Under the pieces are notes generated by a model. That model was not told the DNA's origin and ran no database searches. It saw only the letters and a list, made by a program, of their open reading frames with translations. Shown here piece after piece: positions 1 to 8,347 of a stretch of 43,743 nucleotides of DNA (positions are counted from its first letter, which is position 1; each line of letters opens with the position of its first letter). Origin of the DNA: an uncultured Chloroflexota bacterium (lineage in GTDB: Bacteria; Chloroflexota; Limnocylindria; Limnocylindrales; CSP1-4); contig CAIJPD010000007.1 in the NCBI GenBank assembly GCA_903822495.1, forward strand, positions 1 through 43,743. The letters run 5' to 3'. A program made the position numbers and the translations under genes.

Positions 1-138
1 CCACCCGGTATGGCGGAATGCTCACCCCGTGCGCGTACTGGCCCAACTCCGGGGATAGTGCTCAAGGGGTGGACGTACTGCAGGATTGGGTCCACAACCG
101 GATCGGGCCCGCCAGACGGCTCCGCCCGGACGGCCGCG

Positions 139-325
139 GCCCCCTGGATCGCGCGTCGCCGCCTCGGAGTCCGGGTCCAGTCCACGGGAAGCGGCCCCGG
201 CCTACTCGCGGCGGCGGACCGGGTCAGCGTGGGCCGGTCGGCACGCCCCCCAATCCGCCCCCCAAACCGCGCCCCCTACAGCGCGCGGAGCCGCCTCGGA
301 GGCCAGGTCCAGTCCACGGGGAGCG
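139..325. repeat. Partial duplication of the methyltransferase gene tail
   Basis: Bases 139-193 and 271-325 align without gaps at 47 of 55 positions. The second copy is the 3' end of the methyltransferase gene and its stop codon (minus strand). Read on the minus strand, the first copy still encodes a related tail beginning LPVDWTRTPRR, compared with LPVDWTWPPRR in the gene, but it has no matching stop. The rest of 1-275 shows no convincing gene. This looks like a leftover of a tandem duplication or a recombination scar. Confidence 0.6.
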
Positions 326-1700
326 TCGCACCGGCCAACGCCCGGCGCCGGCCCGCTTCGGTGGCGCCCAGCACCAGGAGCCGGTCCGTCTTGGTCGCCC
401 GGCCCGCCTCGTCGCCCCACAGCCGCGTCATCTTTCGGCCGGCGGCGATGGAGTCCAGCGCCACGCCTGCCAGCCGGTAGCCCTCGGGTTCCGCGGCCGC
501 CTCCCAGGTTCGCTCCGCCAGGCCCACCCCGTCCGTGATGTCGCGGCCGCGGTCCGTCTCGACGTCGCCAATCACCAGCACGACGACGGCGTCGTCCGCG
601 AGGACCGCGCGCAGGCCCGCGAGCACCTCACGGAGGAAGACCAGATACGCCGAACGATGGTGGGCGTCGTCAAGCGTCGCGTCGATCGTCCGGGCGTCGA
701 AGCCCAGCAGCCATGTCCGCAGCCAGTTGCAGGAGCCGTACTTCACGACGCGCAGGTAGGGTGGCGAGGTGACCACCAGCCTCGCGCGATCCGGCAGCCC
801 GCGAGCCCGCAGCGCCGATTGCGCCCGGCCGGCCACATCCCTGGCGTCACCGAGGAGCGCCACTCCGGCCGTCCTGGGCGCAGGCTGCCGGAAGAGGCGG
901 AGCAGCTTCTGCTCGAGCAGCCGGAACACGTCGCGCTCGGGGGGCTCGAAGCCGGTGCGCTCCGCGAAGTCGCGCACGTAGCGCGGGGCCATGCTGAACG
1001 TGTTCGGCATGATGTCCGACAGGTAGCTCGCGCTCTTGCCGTGGAGGATCCCGGTCAGCGCCGCGGCGAGGAAGCGATCGACGGGCAGGTCCAGCCGGAG
1101 CGTGGTTCGAACCGCCAGGAGCTGGGCCAGCGTCCGCGTGTGGAAGGCCACCGCGACCTCGGCGGGCACGGCCTCCACGCCGTCGGTGGGGGACGCACAC
1201 GTGCCGGCGGCCGGCACCAGCGTGATGCCCTCCCTCCCGGTGGAGTCCGCCGCACCTCCGGCCCGAACCCGCCCGGCGAGCGCCTCCCAGGCCGGCGCGT
1301 CCGCGGCCCAGACCAGGCGCAGCGCGGTGAGGCGGGTCACGGCCTCGGCGGGGTTGGGTGCCTCCACCTTGGCGGCGGTCAGCAGGTGAGCGAACGGGTT
1401 CAGGTCGTTCCCGACGCCGGTCCGGCCTTCGGCGCAGGCCTGCAGCGGCGTGGTGCCGCGGCCGCTGAACGGGTCCAGGACCACGTCGCCTGGCCGGCTG
1501 TAGCGCGCGATGAAGGCGTGGACCAGCGGCGCGGGGAAGCTGGCGAGGTAGGAGCACATGGGGTGGAAGCTGTGGCCCCAGAGGCGCTGCTGGGCCTTCC
1601 ACTCCGGCTCGATCGCCAGCGCGGGCAGCCCGGCCGGCAGGTCGAGGGCAAGCTGTCCGGCGGTGGCGGATATGGCGCCGCGAGGGGCTCGAGCAGACAT
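276..1700 (-). CDS. Site-specific DNA methyltransferase (N4/N6 amino class)
   Basis: 474-residue protein that probably transfers a methyl group from S-adenosylmethionine to the exocyclic amino group of cytosine or adenine in DNA. The SAM-binding motif DPFSGRGTT is at residues 76-84 and the catalytic motif TSPPY at 311-315. TSPPY is more typical of N4-cytosine enzymes. The order, SAM site first and catalytic site more than 200 residues later, resembles the alpha-type arrangement. ATG at 1700 was chosen because translation upstream is repetitive low-complexity sequence; an AGGAG lies 13 nt before it. No restriction endonuclease or specificity subunit is next to it, so it looks like an orphan or housekeeping methylase. 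The recognition site cannot be predicted. Confidence 0.82.
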   Translation of the reverse strand: MSARAPRGAISATAGQLALDLPAGLPALAIEPEWKAQQRLWGHSFHPMCSYLASFPAPLVHAFIARYSRPGDVVLDPFSGRGTTPLQACAEGRTGVGNDLNPFAHLLTAAKVEAPNPAEAVTRLTALRLVWAADAPAWEALAGRVRAGGAADSTGREGITLVPAAGTCASPTDGVEAVPAEVAVAFHTRTLAQLLAVRTTLRLDLPVDRFLAAALTGILHGKSASYLSDIMPNTFSMAPRYVRDFAERTGFEPPERDVFRLLEQKLLRLFRQPAPRTAGVALLGDARDVAGRAQSALRARGLPDRARLVVTSPPYLRVVKYGSCNWLRTWLLGFDARTIDATLDDAHHRSAYLVFLREVLAGLRAVLADDAVVVLVIGDVETDRGRDITDGVGLAERTWEAAAEPEGYRLAGVALDSIAAGRKMTRLWGDEAGRATKTDRLLVLGATEAGRRRALAGATLPVDWTWPPRRLRAL

Positions 1701-2031
1701 TGAGCGCGCGAGGCTCCTGTGCCGGTCGATGGGGCGCGGAGCATAGCACGGCCGAATCGTGGCCAGGGGCGACGAGCCCGGGTTGCGACGCGGCCAGTGG
1801 CGTGGCCGCGGTGCCAGGCCGACCCCACCGCAACGCGCCAGACCGACCCCGCCGCGGGGGGGCCAGACCGACCCCATTCCAACGGGCCATCCGGCACGTG
1901 ACGCCCCTCTTGGCGCCCCTCTACCGTCGAAGTGCGTCCCATGCGCCGCCCCCGAGGATCGTCCCTCCCCGTGGGTCAGCGTGTCCAGGCTCGCCGGCCC
2001 ACCGGCGAAGACAGGTATGGGGGGACGCATT
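1701..2031. other. Divergent intergenic region
   Basis: 331 bp between the divergent methyltransferase and ABC importer genes. It contains a triple direct repeat at 1813-1875 and a TATGCT hexamer on the minus strand about 38 nt before the methyltransferase start. No gene is supported; the long open frames here are GC-driven shadows. Confidence 0.5.
1813..1875. repeat. Three direct repeats, GCCAGRCCGACCCC
   Basis: Copies at 1813-1826, 1837-1850 and 1862-1875, spaced 24 and 25 bp apart; the second and third are identical and the first differs by one base. Spacing near two or more helical turns would place them on similar faces of the DNA, which would suit a regulator binding site. They lie between divergent genes. 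The function is inferred only. Confidence 0.5.
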
Positions 2032-3060
2032 GTGAAGCCTTCAGGCGCGCGGATCTGGCTGCTGATGGGCGTGGTCGTCGCGCTCATGTTCAGCGCCTGC
2101 TCGTCGGCGGCGACGCCGGCACCACAGGCCGGCGAGAAGATCATCTACTTCGGCTCCGGCGCCACGCCCGGCTCGCCCGAGGACTACCTGCTCCCGGTCT
2201 TCACCGACGCGCGCGCGTCGCTCAAGGCCCAGGGCTATGACCTGCAGTACACCTCGCTGTCCACGGACGAGGTCGTCGAGGCCGCGCTGGACCGCGGTCG
2301 CATCGACGTGGCGCTCCTCTCGATGGTCGGCCTGCAGCGGGCGGCCAAGGCCGGCCTGAAGATGAAGTGGATCCTCACCAACGAGACGCAGAACACCTTC
2401 GTCCTCGTGGTGAAGAAGGACGTGTCTGACCTCAAGCAGCTCAAGGGCAAGAAGGTCGGCTCGCAGGATGCGACCTCGCTGGCCACGGCAGCGATCCCGG
2501 GGATCCTCGGCGCGGCGGGCCTCGCGGCAACCGACTACACCGTCGCCTACCTCGCCGGCTCCGGCGCGCGGGCCGCGGCGCTCCAGGCCGGGTCCATGGA
2601 CGCCTCGATGATGCTGTACACGATCGCCGCCCAGCTCGTGACCAAGAGCAACGGCGACTTCAAGATCTGGGGCGGCGGCGCCGCCGCGGCCCCGGCTGCG
2701 ATGTGGGAAGGCTTCGTCGCGAGCGACTCGTTCCGGGCCAACAAGCCAGCAGCGACCGCGTTCGTGAAGGCGATGCTGGACGCGTGGACCAAGTTCTACG
2801 CCGGTGACGCCACGAAGATGGCCAAGGACGCGATCGCGCTCGAGCTCAACGAGCTCCAGGGCCTCGAGGAGGTCTCCGCGGCAGCCGATCTCAAGCTCTA
2901 CCAGACCATGAAGCTCTTCCCGGCCGATGGCGGGCTGAGCACCGACATGTTCCAGAAGATGATCGACACGCTGGTCGCCGTGAACCAGCTCAAGTCGGCC
3001 GACGTCGTCGCCTACAAGGACTGCGTCGACGACACGATCCTCGCCGCCGCGAAGAAGTAG
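2032..3060 (+). CDS. ABC transporter substrate-binding lipoprotein (SsuA/TauA/NrtA type)
   Basis: Extracytoplasmic solute-binding protein of an importer encoded with the next three genes. From the GTG start it has 342 residues: a short basic N-terminus, a hydrophobic segment and a lipobox ending FSAC with Cys23 as the predicted lipidated residue, then a Ser/Ala/Pro linker and a two-lobed NMT1/SsuA-like domain. GTG at 2032 is preferred because a GGGGGA run lies about 6 nt upstream; ATG at 2017 is an in-frame alternative. The substrate is unknown; relatives bind nitrate, alkanesulfonates, taurine, pyrimidine precursors or aromatics. The permease gene begins 8 bp after the stop, so an operon is likely. 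Confidence 0.85.
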   Translation: MKPSGARIWLLMGVVVALMFSACSSAATPAPQAGEKIIYFGSGATPGSPEDYLLPVFTDARASLKAQGYDLQYTSLSTDEVVEAALDRGRIDVALLSMVGLQRAAKAGLKMKWILTNETQNTFVLVVKKDVSDLKQLKGKKVGSQDATSLATAAIPGILGAAGLAATDYTVAYLAGSGARAAALQAGSMDASMMLYTIAAQLVTKSNGDFKIWGGGAAAAPAAMWEGFVASDSFRANKPAATAFVKAMLDAWTKFYAGDATKMAKDAIALELNELQGLEEVSAAADLKLYQTMKLFPADGGLSTDMFQKMIDTLVAVNQLKSADVVAYKDCVDDTILAAAKK

Positions 3061-3067
3061 CACCACG

Positions 3068-3835
3068 ATGGGGGGGCTGGGCAGGGCCCGCCGGCTGGTC
3101 CGCCCGCCGTTCGTCGCGATCACCCTGATCGTGGCGGGCTGGTGGGTGCTCAGCCTGGGGCAGCCACGCTACGTGCTGCCCAGCCCCCCCGAGGTGCTGA
3201 GTCGGTTCTGGGAGCTCACCGTCACCGGCGGTGAGCTCTGGACCGCGCTCGGCCTGAGCATGGCCGCCCTGCTGATCGGCGGCGCCCTGGCGTTCGCGAT
3301 CGGCGTTCCGCTGGGGATCCTCATGGGCTCCAACCGCCGCGTGGAGCAGGTGGCGGGTCCGTACGTCAACGCCTTCTACGTCTCGCCGGTCTCGGCGCTG
3401 ACCGTCCTGTTCGTCTATGCGTTCGGGATCGGCCTGGAGCCGCGGATCGCCACCGTCTTCGTCTTCTGCGCCCCGGTGATCATCCTCACCTGTCTGCGCG
3501 GCGCCCGCGAGACGCCGCGCACGATGGTCGAGGTGGCCCGGGTCTTCGGCGCGTCGAGCGCCCAGGTCTTCCTCAAGACGGTCGTGCCCCACTCGGTGCC
3601 GTACATCGTCACCGCAACTCGCCTCGGGCTGGGCCGCGCCATCAAGGGGACGGTCCTTGCCGAGCTGGTGGTATCGATCACGGGCCTGGGCGAGATGCTG
3701 TCGGGCTTTGCCCACCATTTCGACACCGCCTCGCTGATGGCGACGATCTTCTTCCTGCTGATCCTTGGCCAGCTGCTCACCAGCCTGCTGGAGCGGTTTG
3801 AGGTCGCGGTCACGCCGTGGAGGCAGCTGGCATGA
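3068..3835 (+). CDS. ABC transporter permease 1 (SsuC/TauC type)
   Basis: 255-residue integral membrane protein with about six hydrophobic segments and the BPD_transp_1 fold. The cytoplasmic EAA-like loop, which docks on the ATPase, falls near the segment reading VEVARVFGASSAQVFLKTVVPHS. It is one of two permeases in the cluster, so the importer may use a heterodimeric channel. Its stop codon overlaps the next gene's start (ATGA), which indicates translational coupling. Confidence 0.88.
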   Translation: MGGLGRARRLVRPPFVAITLIVAGWWVLSLGQPRYVLPSPPEVLSRFWELTVTGGELWTALGLSMAALLIGGALAFAIGVPLGILMGSNRRVEQVAGPYVNAFYVSPVSALTVLFVYAFGIGLEPRIATVFVFCAPVIILTCLRGARETPRTMVEVARVFGASSAQVFLKTVVPHSVPYIVTATRLGLGRAIKGTVLAELVVSITGLGEMLSGFAHHFDTASLMATIFFLLILGQLLTSLLERFEVAVTPWRQLA

Positions 3836-4596
3836 AGGCTCGGCTGGCATCCCTGGCGGTCGTGATCGGCGTCTGGTGGTGGTTGAGCCTCGGCGCCTCG
3901 TCACTGGGACTGCCGGGTCCGGTCCAGGTGGTCGATGCCCTCGGGCGGCTCATGTCCAGTGGCCGGTTGATGAGTGCGCTGTCGGTGACGCTTGGGAGCT
4001 TCGCCGCCGGCGGGACGCTCGCCATCGTGATCGGCGTGCCGCTGGGCATCTTCATGGGCGTCCGCCGCTCGGTCGGGCTGGCCATCGATCCGGTCCTGAC
4101 CGCGCTGTACGTCATGCCCTTCTCGGCCGTAATCCCGCTCTTCGTGCTCTGGTTTGGCATCGACGAGATGGTGCGGCTGGCGTTCATCTTCACGTTCACC
4201 GTGCCGCAGGTCGCCATCGTCTGCTACCAGGGGGCCAAGAGCACCCCGACGACGCTCGTGGAGGTGGCAAAGACCTATCTCGCCACCGAGCGTCAGATCT
4301 TCTGGAAGGTGATCCTGCCCTACGAGGTGCCCTTCATCTTCACGTCGCTCCGGCTGGGCGTGGGTCTGGCGATCCAGGCCATGGTCGTCGCCGAGCTGCT
4401 CATCCAGTCCGTGCGCGGCCTCGGCTTCCTGCTCCAGTTCGCCAGCGCCGCGTTTGACCTGGCCACGGTGCTGGGCGTGATCCTGTTCATCATGCTGCTG
4501 GGGGCCGGGGCGGTCGCCGTGATGCAGCGCATCGAGACGTCGGTGGCCCCGTGGCGCGAGGGCATCTCGGCGGACGGCGGAGGATCCAATGTCTGA
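3832..4596 (+). CDS. ABC transporter permease 2 (SsuC/TauC type)
   Basis: 254-residue membrane protein homologous to the preceding permease, with six predicted helices and an EAA-like loop near the segment VEVAKTYLATERQIFWKVI. ATG at 3832 overlaps the upstream stop by 4 bp and is preferred over the in-frame GTG at 3817. Its end overlaps the ATPase start by 8 bp. Two non-identical permeases with one ATPase suggest a heterodimeric transmembrane core over an ATPase homodimer. Confidence 0.88.
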   Translation: MKARLASLAVVIGVWWWLSLGASSLGLPGPVQVVDALGRLMSSGRLMSALSVTLGSFAAGGTLAIVIGVPLGIFMGVRRSVGLAIDPVLTALYVMPFSAVIPLFVLWFGIDEMVRLAFIFTFTVPQVAIVCYQGAKSTPTTLVEVAKTYLATERQIFWKVILPYEVPFIFTSLRLGVGLAIQAMVVAELLIQSVRGLGFLLQFASAAFDLATVLGVILFIMLLGAGAVAVMQRIETSVAPWREGISADGGGSNV

Positions 4597-5422
4597 CCCC
4601 AGCCCGAAGATCGTGGTCGACCACGTCACCAAGATCTACCGGACTCGCAAGCGACGCGACACCTTCCTGGGTCGCTTCCTGCCGGATCTGCGGCCCACGA
4701 TCCGGGAGCTCAAGGCCGTCGACGACGTGAGCCTCGAGATCACCACCGGCGACTTCGTGGCGATCATCGGCCCGAGCGGCTGCGGCAAGACCACCGTCCT
4801 GCGCATGATGGACGGCCTCATCTTCCCCGACAGCGGTGAGGTCCGGGTCAACGGGACGCCCGTCCTGGGCCCGCGCGCCGAATGCGGGTTCATCTTCCAG
4901 GACTTCGGCCTCTACCCCTGGCGGACGGTCATCGACAACGTCGCCTTCGGGCCCGAGCTGCGCGGGGTGCCGAGGAACGTCCGATACGAGCTGGCGCGCA
5001 AGCACATCGACCTGGTGGGGCTCAAGGGTTTCGAGACGTCGTTTCCGCACCAGCTCTCGGGTGGGATGCAACAGCGGGTGGGGATCGCGCGGATGCTCAG
5101 CGCCGAGCCCGAGATCATGCTGATGGACGAGCCGTTCGGCGCGCTCGACGCCCTGACGCGGCGGACGATGCAGTTCGAGCTGATCCGCATCCTGGCGGCC
5201 GAAGGGTCGGCGACCTCGGTCTTCGTGACCCATGACCTCGACGAGGCGATCCTGCTCGCCGACAAGGTCGTGATCATGTCGGCACGCCCGGGGCGGGTGA
5301 AGGAGATCGTCAACATCCCATTCGCGCGGAGCGAGCGTGGCGAGGCACTCCTGGAGACCTCGATGTTCGCCGAGCTGCGCCACCACCTCTGGCTGGGCGT
5401 TCACGCCGAACAACCCCTCTAG
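4589..5422 (+). CDS. ABC transporter ATP-binding protein (SsuB/TauB type)
   Basis: 277-residue cytoplasmic ATPase that powers the importer. Motifs seen: Walker A GPSGCGKTT (61-69), Q-loop Gln104, signature LSGGM (156-160), Walker B LMDEP with the catalytic Glu at 181, D-loop and switch His215. Residues 20-45 carry a basic insertion before the Walker A strand. It overlaps the second permease by 8 bp and is the last transporter gene. The enoyl-CoA hydratase-like gene follows 86 bp later and may be co-transcribed. Confidence 0.92.
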   Translation: MSDPSPKIVVDHVTKIYRTRKRRDTFLGRFLPDLRPTIRELKAVDDVSLEITTGDFVAIIGPSGCGKTTVLRMMDGLIFPDSGEVRVNGTPVLGPRAECGFIFQDFGLYPWRTVIDNVAFGPELRGVPRNVRYELARKHIDLVGLKGFETSFPHQLSGGMQQRVGIARMLSAEPEIMLMDEPFGALDALTRRTMQFELIRILAAEGSATSVFVTHDLDEAILLADKVVIMSARPGRVKEIVNIPFARSERGEALLETSMFAELRHHLWLGVHAEQPL

Positions 5423-5508
5423 GACTCCCGCGATGCGGCACACTCCGGTGTGCGCGCACGCCCGCCCCGGGCCCAGGCTCTCGCGCGGCCCACGCTGGAG
5501 GTTCAATC

Positions 5509-6330
5509 GTGAAGACCGACTATCAGTCCATCGGCGTCAAGCTCGACGGCCAGGTCGCCACCATCACGATCAACCACCCCAAGCGCGCGGGTGGCCACAT
5601 GCACTGGGACCTGGGCGCCGTGTTCAGCGACCTGCGCGGTGAGGATTCCATCCGGGTGATCGTGCTGACCGGTGAGAAGCCCGACATCTTCTCGGTGGGT
5701 CCCACCACCCAGGAGTACGACGACAACGTGCCGGACCTGACCACCGGCGCCAAGACCCCCATGAACGACCCGCATCGAAACTGGCGGACGTTCACGGGCC
5801 TGGTGCGCTGCCACGAGTCCATGGCCGCCATCGAGAAGCCGATCATCGCCAAGATCAACGGCGAGAACATCGCCTTTGGGTCCAGCATCATGTTCAGCTC
5901 GGACCTGATCTACGCCCGCGACGATGCCCGGATCGGCGACAACCACCTGGGCATGGGCGAGATGGAGCCGTACGGGCCGCGCTGGGGCATGGTCCCGGGC
6001 GATGGCGGTGCCGCCATGGCGCCGCTCTACTTCTCCCCGGCGATTGCCAAGGAGTACCTGATGCTGGGCCGGACGTTCACCGGCAAGCAGCTGGCCGAGA
6101 TGCACGTGATCAACGCCGCGGTGCCGGCGGATCAGCTGGACGCGCTGGTGGACGACGTGGTGGAGCGCCTGCTGCGCAGGCCCGCCTACGCGCTGGCTTG
6201 GACCAAGCGGGTGGTCAACCGCGGCATGGTGGACCAGATGAACCGCTCGCTCGACGCGGGCGTGGGCTACGAGATGACGACCTTCCTCCAGATCGAGCGT
6301 GCCGGCTGGAAGGAGAACTTCGACCTCTGA
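5509..6330 (+). CDS. Enoyl-CoA hydratase/isomerase family protein
   Basis: 273-residue crotonase-fold protein, probably acting on an acyl-CoA thioester. The oxyanion-hole region is INGENIAFGSSI and the later glycine turn reads MVPGDGG. The usual acidic catalytic glutamates of enoyl-CoA hydratase are not clearly in place, and the loop before the glycine turn is longer than normal, so the reaction could be hydration, isomerisation, decarboxylation or hydrolysis. The GTG start has a strong ribosome site, GGAGG 7 nt upstream. Its position after the ABC importer suggests it processes an imported acid after CoA activation, but no CoA ligase is nearby. Confidence 0.82.
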   Translation: MKTDYQSIGVKLDGQVATITINHPKRAGGHMHWDLGAVFSDLRGEDSIRVIVLTGEKPDIFSVGPTTQEYDDNVPDLTTGAKTPMNDPHRNWRTFTGLVRCHESMAAIEKPIIAKINGENIAFGSSIMFSSDLIYARDDARIGDNHLGMGEMEPYGPRWGMVPGDGGAAMAPLYFSPAIAKEYLMLGRTFTGKQLAEMHVINAAVPADQLDALVDDVVERLLRRPAYALAWTKRVVNRGMVDQMNRSLDAGVGYEMTTFLQIERAGWKENFDL

Positions 6331-6378
6331 TCGCCCCACGGCCGCGCTGCTCGGCGCCCACCGGCGCCGGCACGCGCC

Positions 6379-6780
6379 CTACTTGACTGTCAGCGTGCCC
6401 GTCATCGCCGGGATCGGGTGGATCGAGCACTCGAACTTGTAGGTACCGGCCGGCAGGCCGGTGAAGTCGTAGATCACGTCCCTGCCGCCCTCGATCGTGG
6501 GCTTGTCCTGGATGATCCTGTCGCCGGAATCTCGGATGTCGATGTCGTGCGGGACCGTCGAGGGGTCATCGTTCCGGAAGTGGATCGAGAAGCCCTTGTC
6601 GGCCTCCATCTGGATCGCGAGGCCGTCGTAGGCGATGCCCTTGGCGGTCACCGTGAAGTCCGGGCCGCTCCCGCCCGGGGCGCGCGTCGCGGCCGGCGCC
6701 GGCGTGGAAGCAGCCCCGCAGGCTGCGACGACGAGGACGGCGGGAACAAGGGCGGCGAGGCCCAGGGTGGTGCGAAGCAT
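6379..6780 (-). CDS. Cupredoxin-like lipoprotein
   Basis: 133-residue predicted lipoprotein with lipobox VVAAC (Cys21) followed by a small blue-copper domain. His78 (in VPHDID), Cys118, His121 and Met126 (FECSIHPIPAM) form the expected type 1 copper ligand set, so it probably shuttles electrons or binds copper outside the membrane. ATG at 6780 gives a normal signal peptide. A farther in-frame ATG at 6843 has a GGAG ribosome site, but the added 21 codons have clearly poorer third-position GC and would give an oddly long, polar N-terminus. Confidence 0.82.
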   Translation of the reverse strand: MLRTTLGLAALVPAVLVVAACGAASTPAPAATRAPGGSGPDFTVTAKGIAYDGLAIQMEADKGFSIHFRNDDPSTVPHDIDIRDSGDRIIQDKPTIEGGRDVIYDFTGLPAGTYKFECSIHPIPAMTGTLTVK

Positions 6781-6910
6781 GCGCTGAGGACTCCGGTTTC
6801 GAGTGTGCCGGGCGACCGATCGCCCGCCGTCGTGCTCAATCATCCACCATCTCCGGCCGGAGTGGCGCCGACGCCGGACGACTGAGCGGGAGCCGGGCAG
6901 TCACCGGCGA

Positions 6911-6927
6911 TCCCGGCGAAGCCGGGA
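6911..6927. terminator. Short GC hairpin after the MFS gene
   Basis: TCCCGGC pairs perfectly with GCCGGGA across a three-base loop. It lies about 50 bp beyond the stop of the minus-strand MFS gene and before the cupredoxin gene. No U-tract follows, so it is at best a weak or factor-assisted terminator. Confidence 0.35.
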
Positions 6928-6974
6928 GTCCGGGCGCCGACGGAGTCGGGTGCCGGGGCGGGTGCGGCCCCTCG

Positions 6975-8291
6975 TCAGGCCCGGGCGCGGCCGGCGTGCG
7001 GCTTGCCCGCAAAGGCCCAGGCGAGGCTGATGGCGACGATGGCCCCTGTCGCGGCCAGGACCCCCGCTGCGCCCCCGACGGCCGCCATGCTGCCGGCCGC
7101 GACCGGCAGGAGCACCTCGCCGACGCTGTTGCCCATGACGCGGACCGAGAGCAGCGTCGACCGGACGCCGGCCGGTGCGAGGGCCGCCACCCAGGCCATC
7201 GTGAGGGGCTGGCCGATGCCCAGGCCGGCGCCTGCGCCGATCATCAGGAGCGCGATCAGCGGCACCGGACCGGCGATCGGCAGCGCGAGCAGCGACGCCG
7301 CGCTGATCCCCATGCTCCAGATGAGGATCGTCCGCCGCTCGAACCGCGCGGCCAGCCAGCCGAGGATCAGCCGGGTGACCATCGACGATCCCGCGCGGAG
7401 TGCCAGCAACCCTCCGACAAGGCTCGCCGCCCACGCGCGCTCCTCGCCGAGGGCCGGCAGGTAGATGATCACGATGTCGATCGCGGACAGGACCGTGGTG
7501 CTGACGAGGATGGCCCTGGCGACGTCGGGCATGCGCAGGATCTCCATCAGCCCGAGGCGCCGCAGCGGGGCAGGGGAGGGGTTCGACCCGGCCGGGGCGC
7601 CCGGGCCTACGGCGGTCGAACCGGACGGGGTCGTGCCCGGGAGCGAGGCAATCGAGGCCGGGCGATCGGCCGTGCGCGCCGGGCGATCCGCCGGCCGGGT
7701 CTCGGGGCGGCTCGGCGCCGGCGGCCGAACGAGCGCCAGCGGGACCAGCAGCACCAGCGCGAGCAGGCTGCCCAGCGTGATCGCCCGCCCGATCTCGTCG
7801 TGCGTGCCGCCACCGGCCACGAGGCCCCCGATCGCCGGGCCCAGCATCTGGCCAATGGACGCTGCGAACGAGTAGGCGGCGAACCGTCGGTCGTAGTTGC
7901 CGTGGTGGCTGAACCGCGCGACCAGCGGCTGCACCGAGAACGCGGCCACGAAGTGCCCGACGCCAAGGATGCCGAACAGGACGAACAGCGAGGTGGTGTC
8001 GCCCATGGCGGCGAGGGCCAGCCCGCTGACGCCCATCAGCACATTGCCGCCGACGATGAACCGCATCTCGCGAGGGCGGTCCAGCGCGCGCCCGATCGGG
8101 AGCGCGATCACCAGCGGCGCGAAGTTGAAGACCGCGGACAGGATGCCCAGGCCTGCCGGATCCACGCCCAGCTCCAGGGCCCGGTACGAGATCATCGGCC
8201 GGAGCATGTTGGCCGCGGCCTGGTTGAGCGCCATGGCGCTCAACAGCCAGAAGAGCCACGGCTCGCCGGTCAGGACGCGCAGCCGGCTCAC
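6975..8291 (-). CDS. MFS transporter
   Basis: 438-residue major facilitator with about 12 membrane helices in two halves, split by a long cytoplasmic Pro/Arg-rich loop at roughly residues 190-245. The loop between helices 2 and 3 reads GRALDRPREMR, a form of the MFS signature. It is probably an exporter of drugs or metabolites; the substrate cannot be read from sequence. The start is GTG at 8291, overlapping the stop of an upstream 19-residue reading frame (GTGA). No Shine-Dalgarno sequence is visible, so translation may depend on that upstream frame. Confidence 0.85.
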   Translation of the reverse strand: MSRLRVLTGEPWLFWLLSAMALNQAAANMLRPMISYRALELGVDPAGLGILSAVFNFAPLVIALPIGRALDRPREMRFIVGGNVLMGVSGLALAAMGDTTSLFVLFGILGVGHFVAAFSVQPLVARFSHHGNYDRRFAAYSFAASIGQMLGPAIGGLVAGGGTHDEIGRAITLGSLLALVLLVPLALVRPPAPSRPETRPADRPARTADRPASIASLPGTTPSGSTAVGPGAPAGSNPSPAPLRRLGLMEILRMPDVARAILVSTTVLSAIDIVIIYLPALGEERAWAASLVGGLLALRAGSSMVTRLILGWLAARFERRTILIWSMGISAASLLALPIAGPVPLIALLMIGAGAGLGIGQPLTMAWVAALAPAGVRSTLLSVRVMGNSVGEVLLPVAAGSMAAVGGAAGVLAATGAIVAISLAWAFAGKPHAGRARA

Positions 8292-8347
8292 CGCCAGGCC
8301 CGCCCCGGGCTGGACCGGTCGCGCCGAGGGCCCGCGGTGCTGGTCAC
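8288..8347 (-). CDS. Possible 19-residue leader peptide upstream of the MFS gene
   Basis: A GTG at 8347 opens a 19-codon frame ending in a TGA that overlaps the MFS GTG start by 4 bp. A TACCGT hexamer lies exactly 6 nt before this GTG, the same layout as the probable leaderless starts elsewhere in the window. The peptide is rich in Arg, Pro and Ser and has no known family. It could be a coupling leader or simply the misread 5' end of the MFS transcript. Confidence 0.3.
   Translation of the reverse strand: MTSTAGPRRDRSSPGRAWR

Noticed and set aside
276..1700. A restriction-modification system
   Set aside because: No endonuclease or specificity gene is found beside the methyltransferase.
18..1703. 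Long plus-strand open frame opposite the methyltransferase
   Set aside because: Its translation is low-complexity and matches no family, while the minus strand shows clear methyltransferase motifs. Long antisense frames are expected at this GC content.
1701..2144. N-terminal extension of the methyltransferase through the intergenic repeats
   Set aside because: The added residues are Gly/Trp/Pro-rich products of the DNA repeats, and they would overlap the importer gene start.
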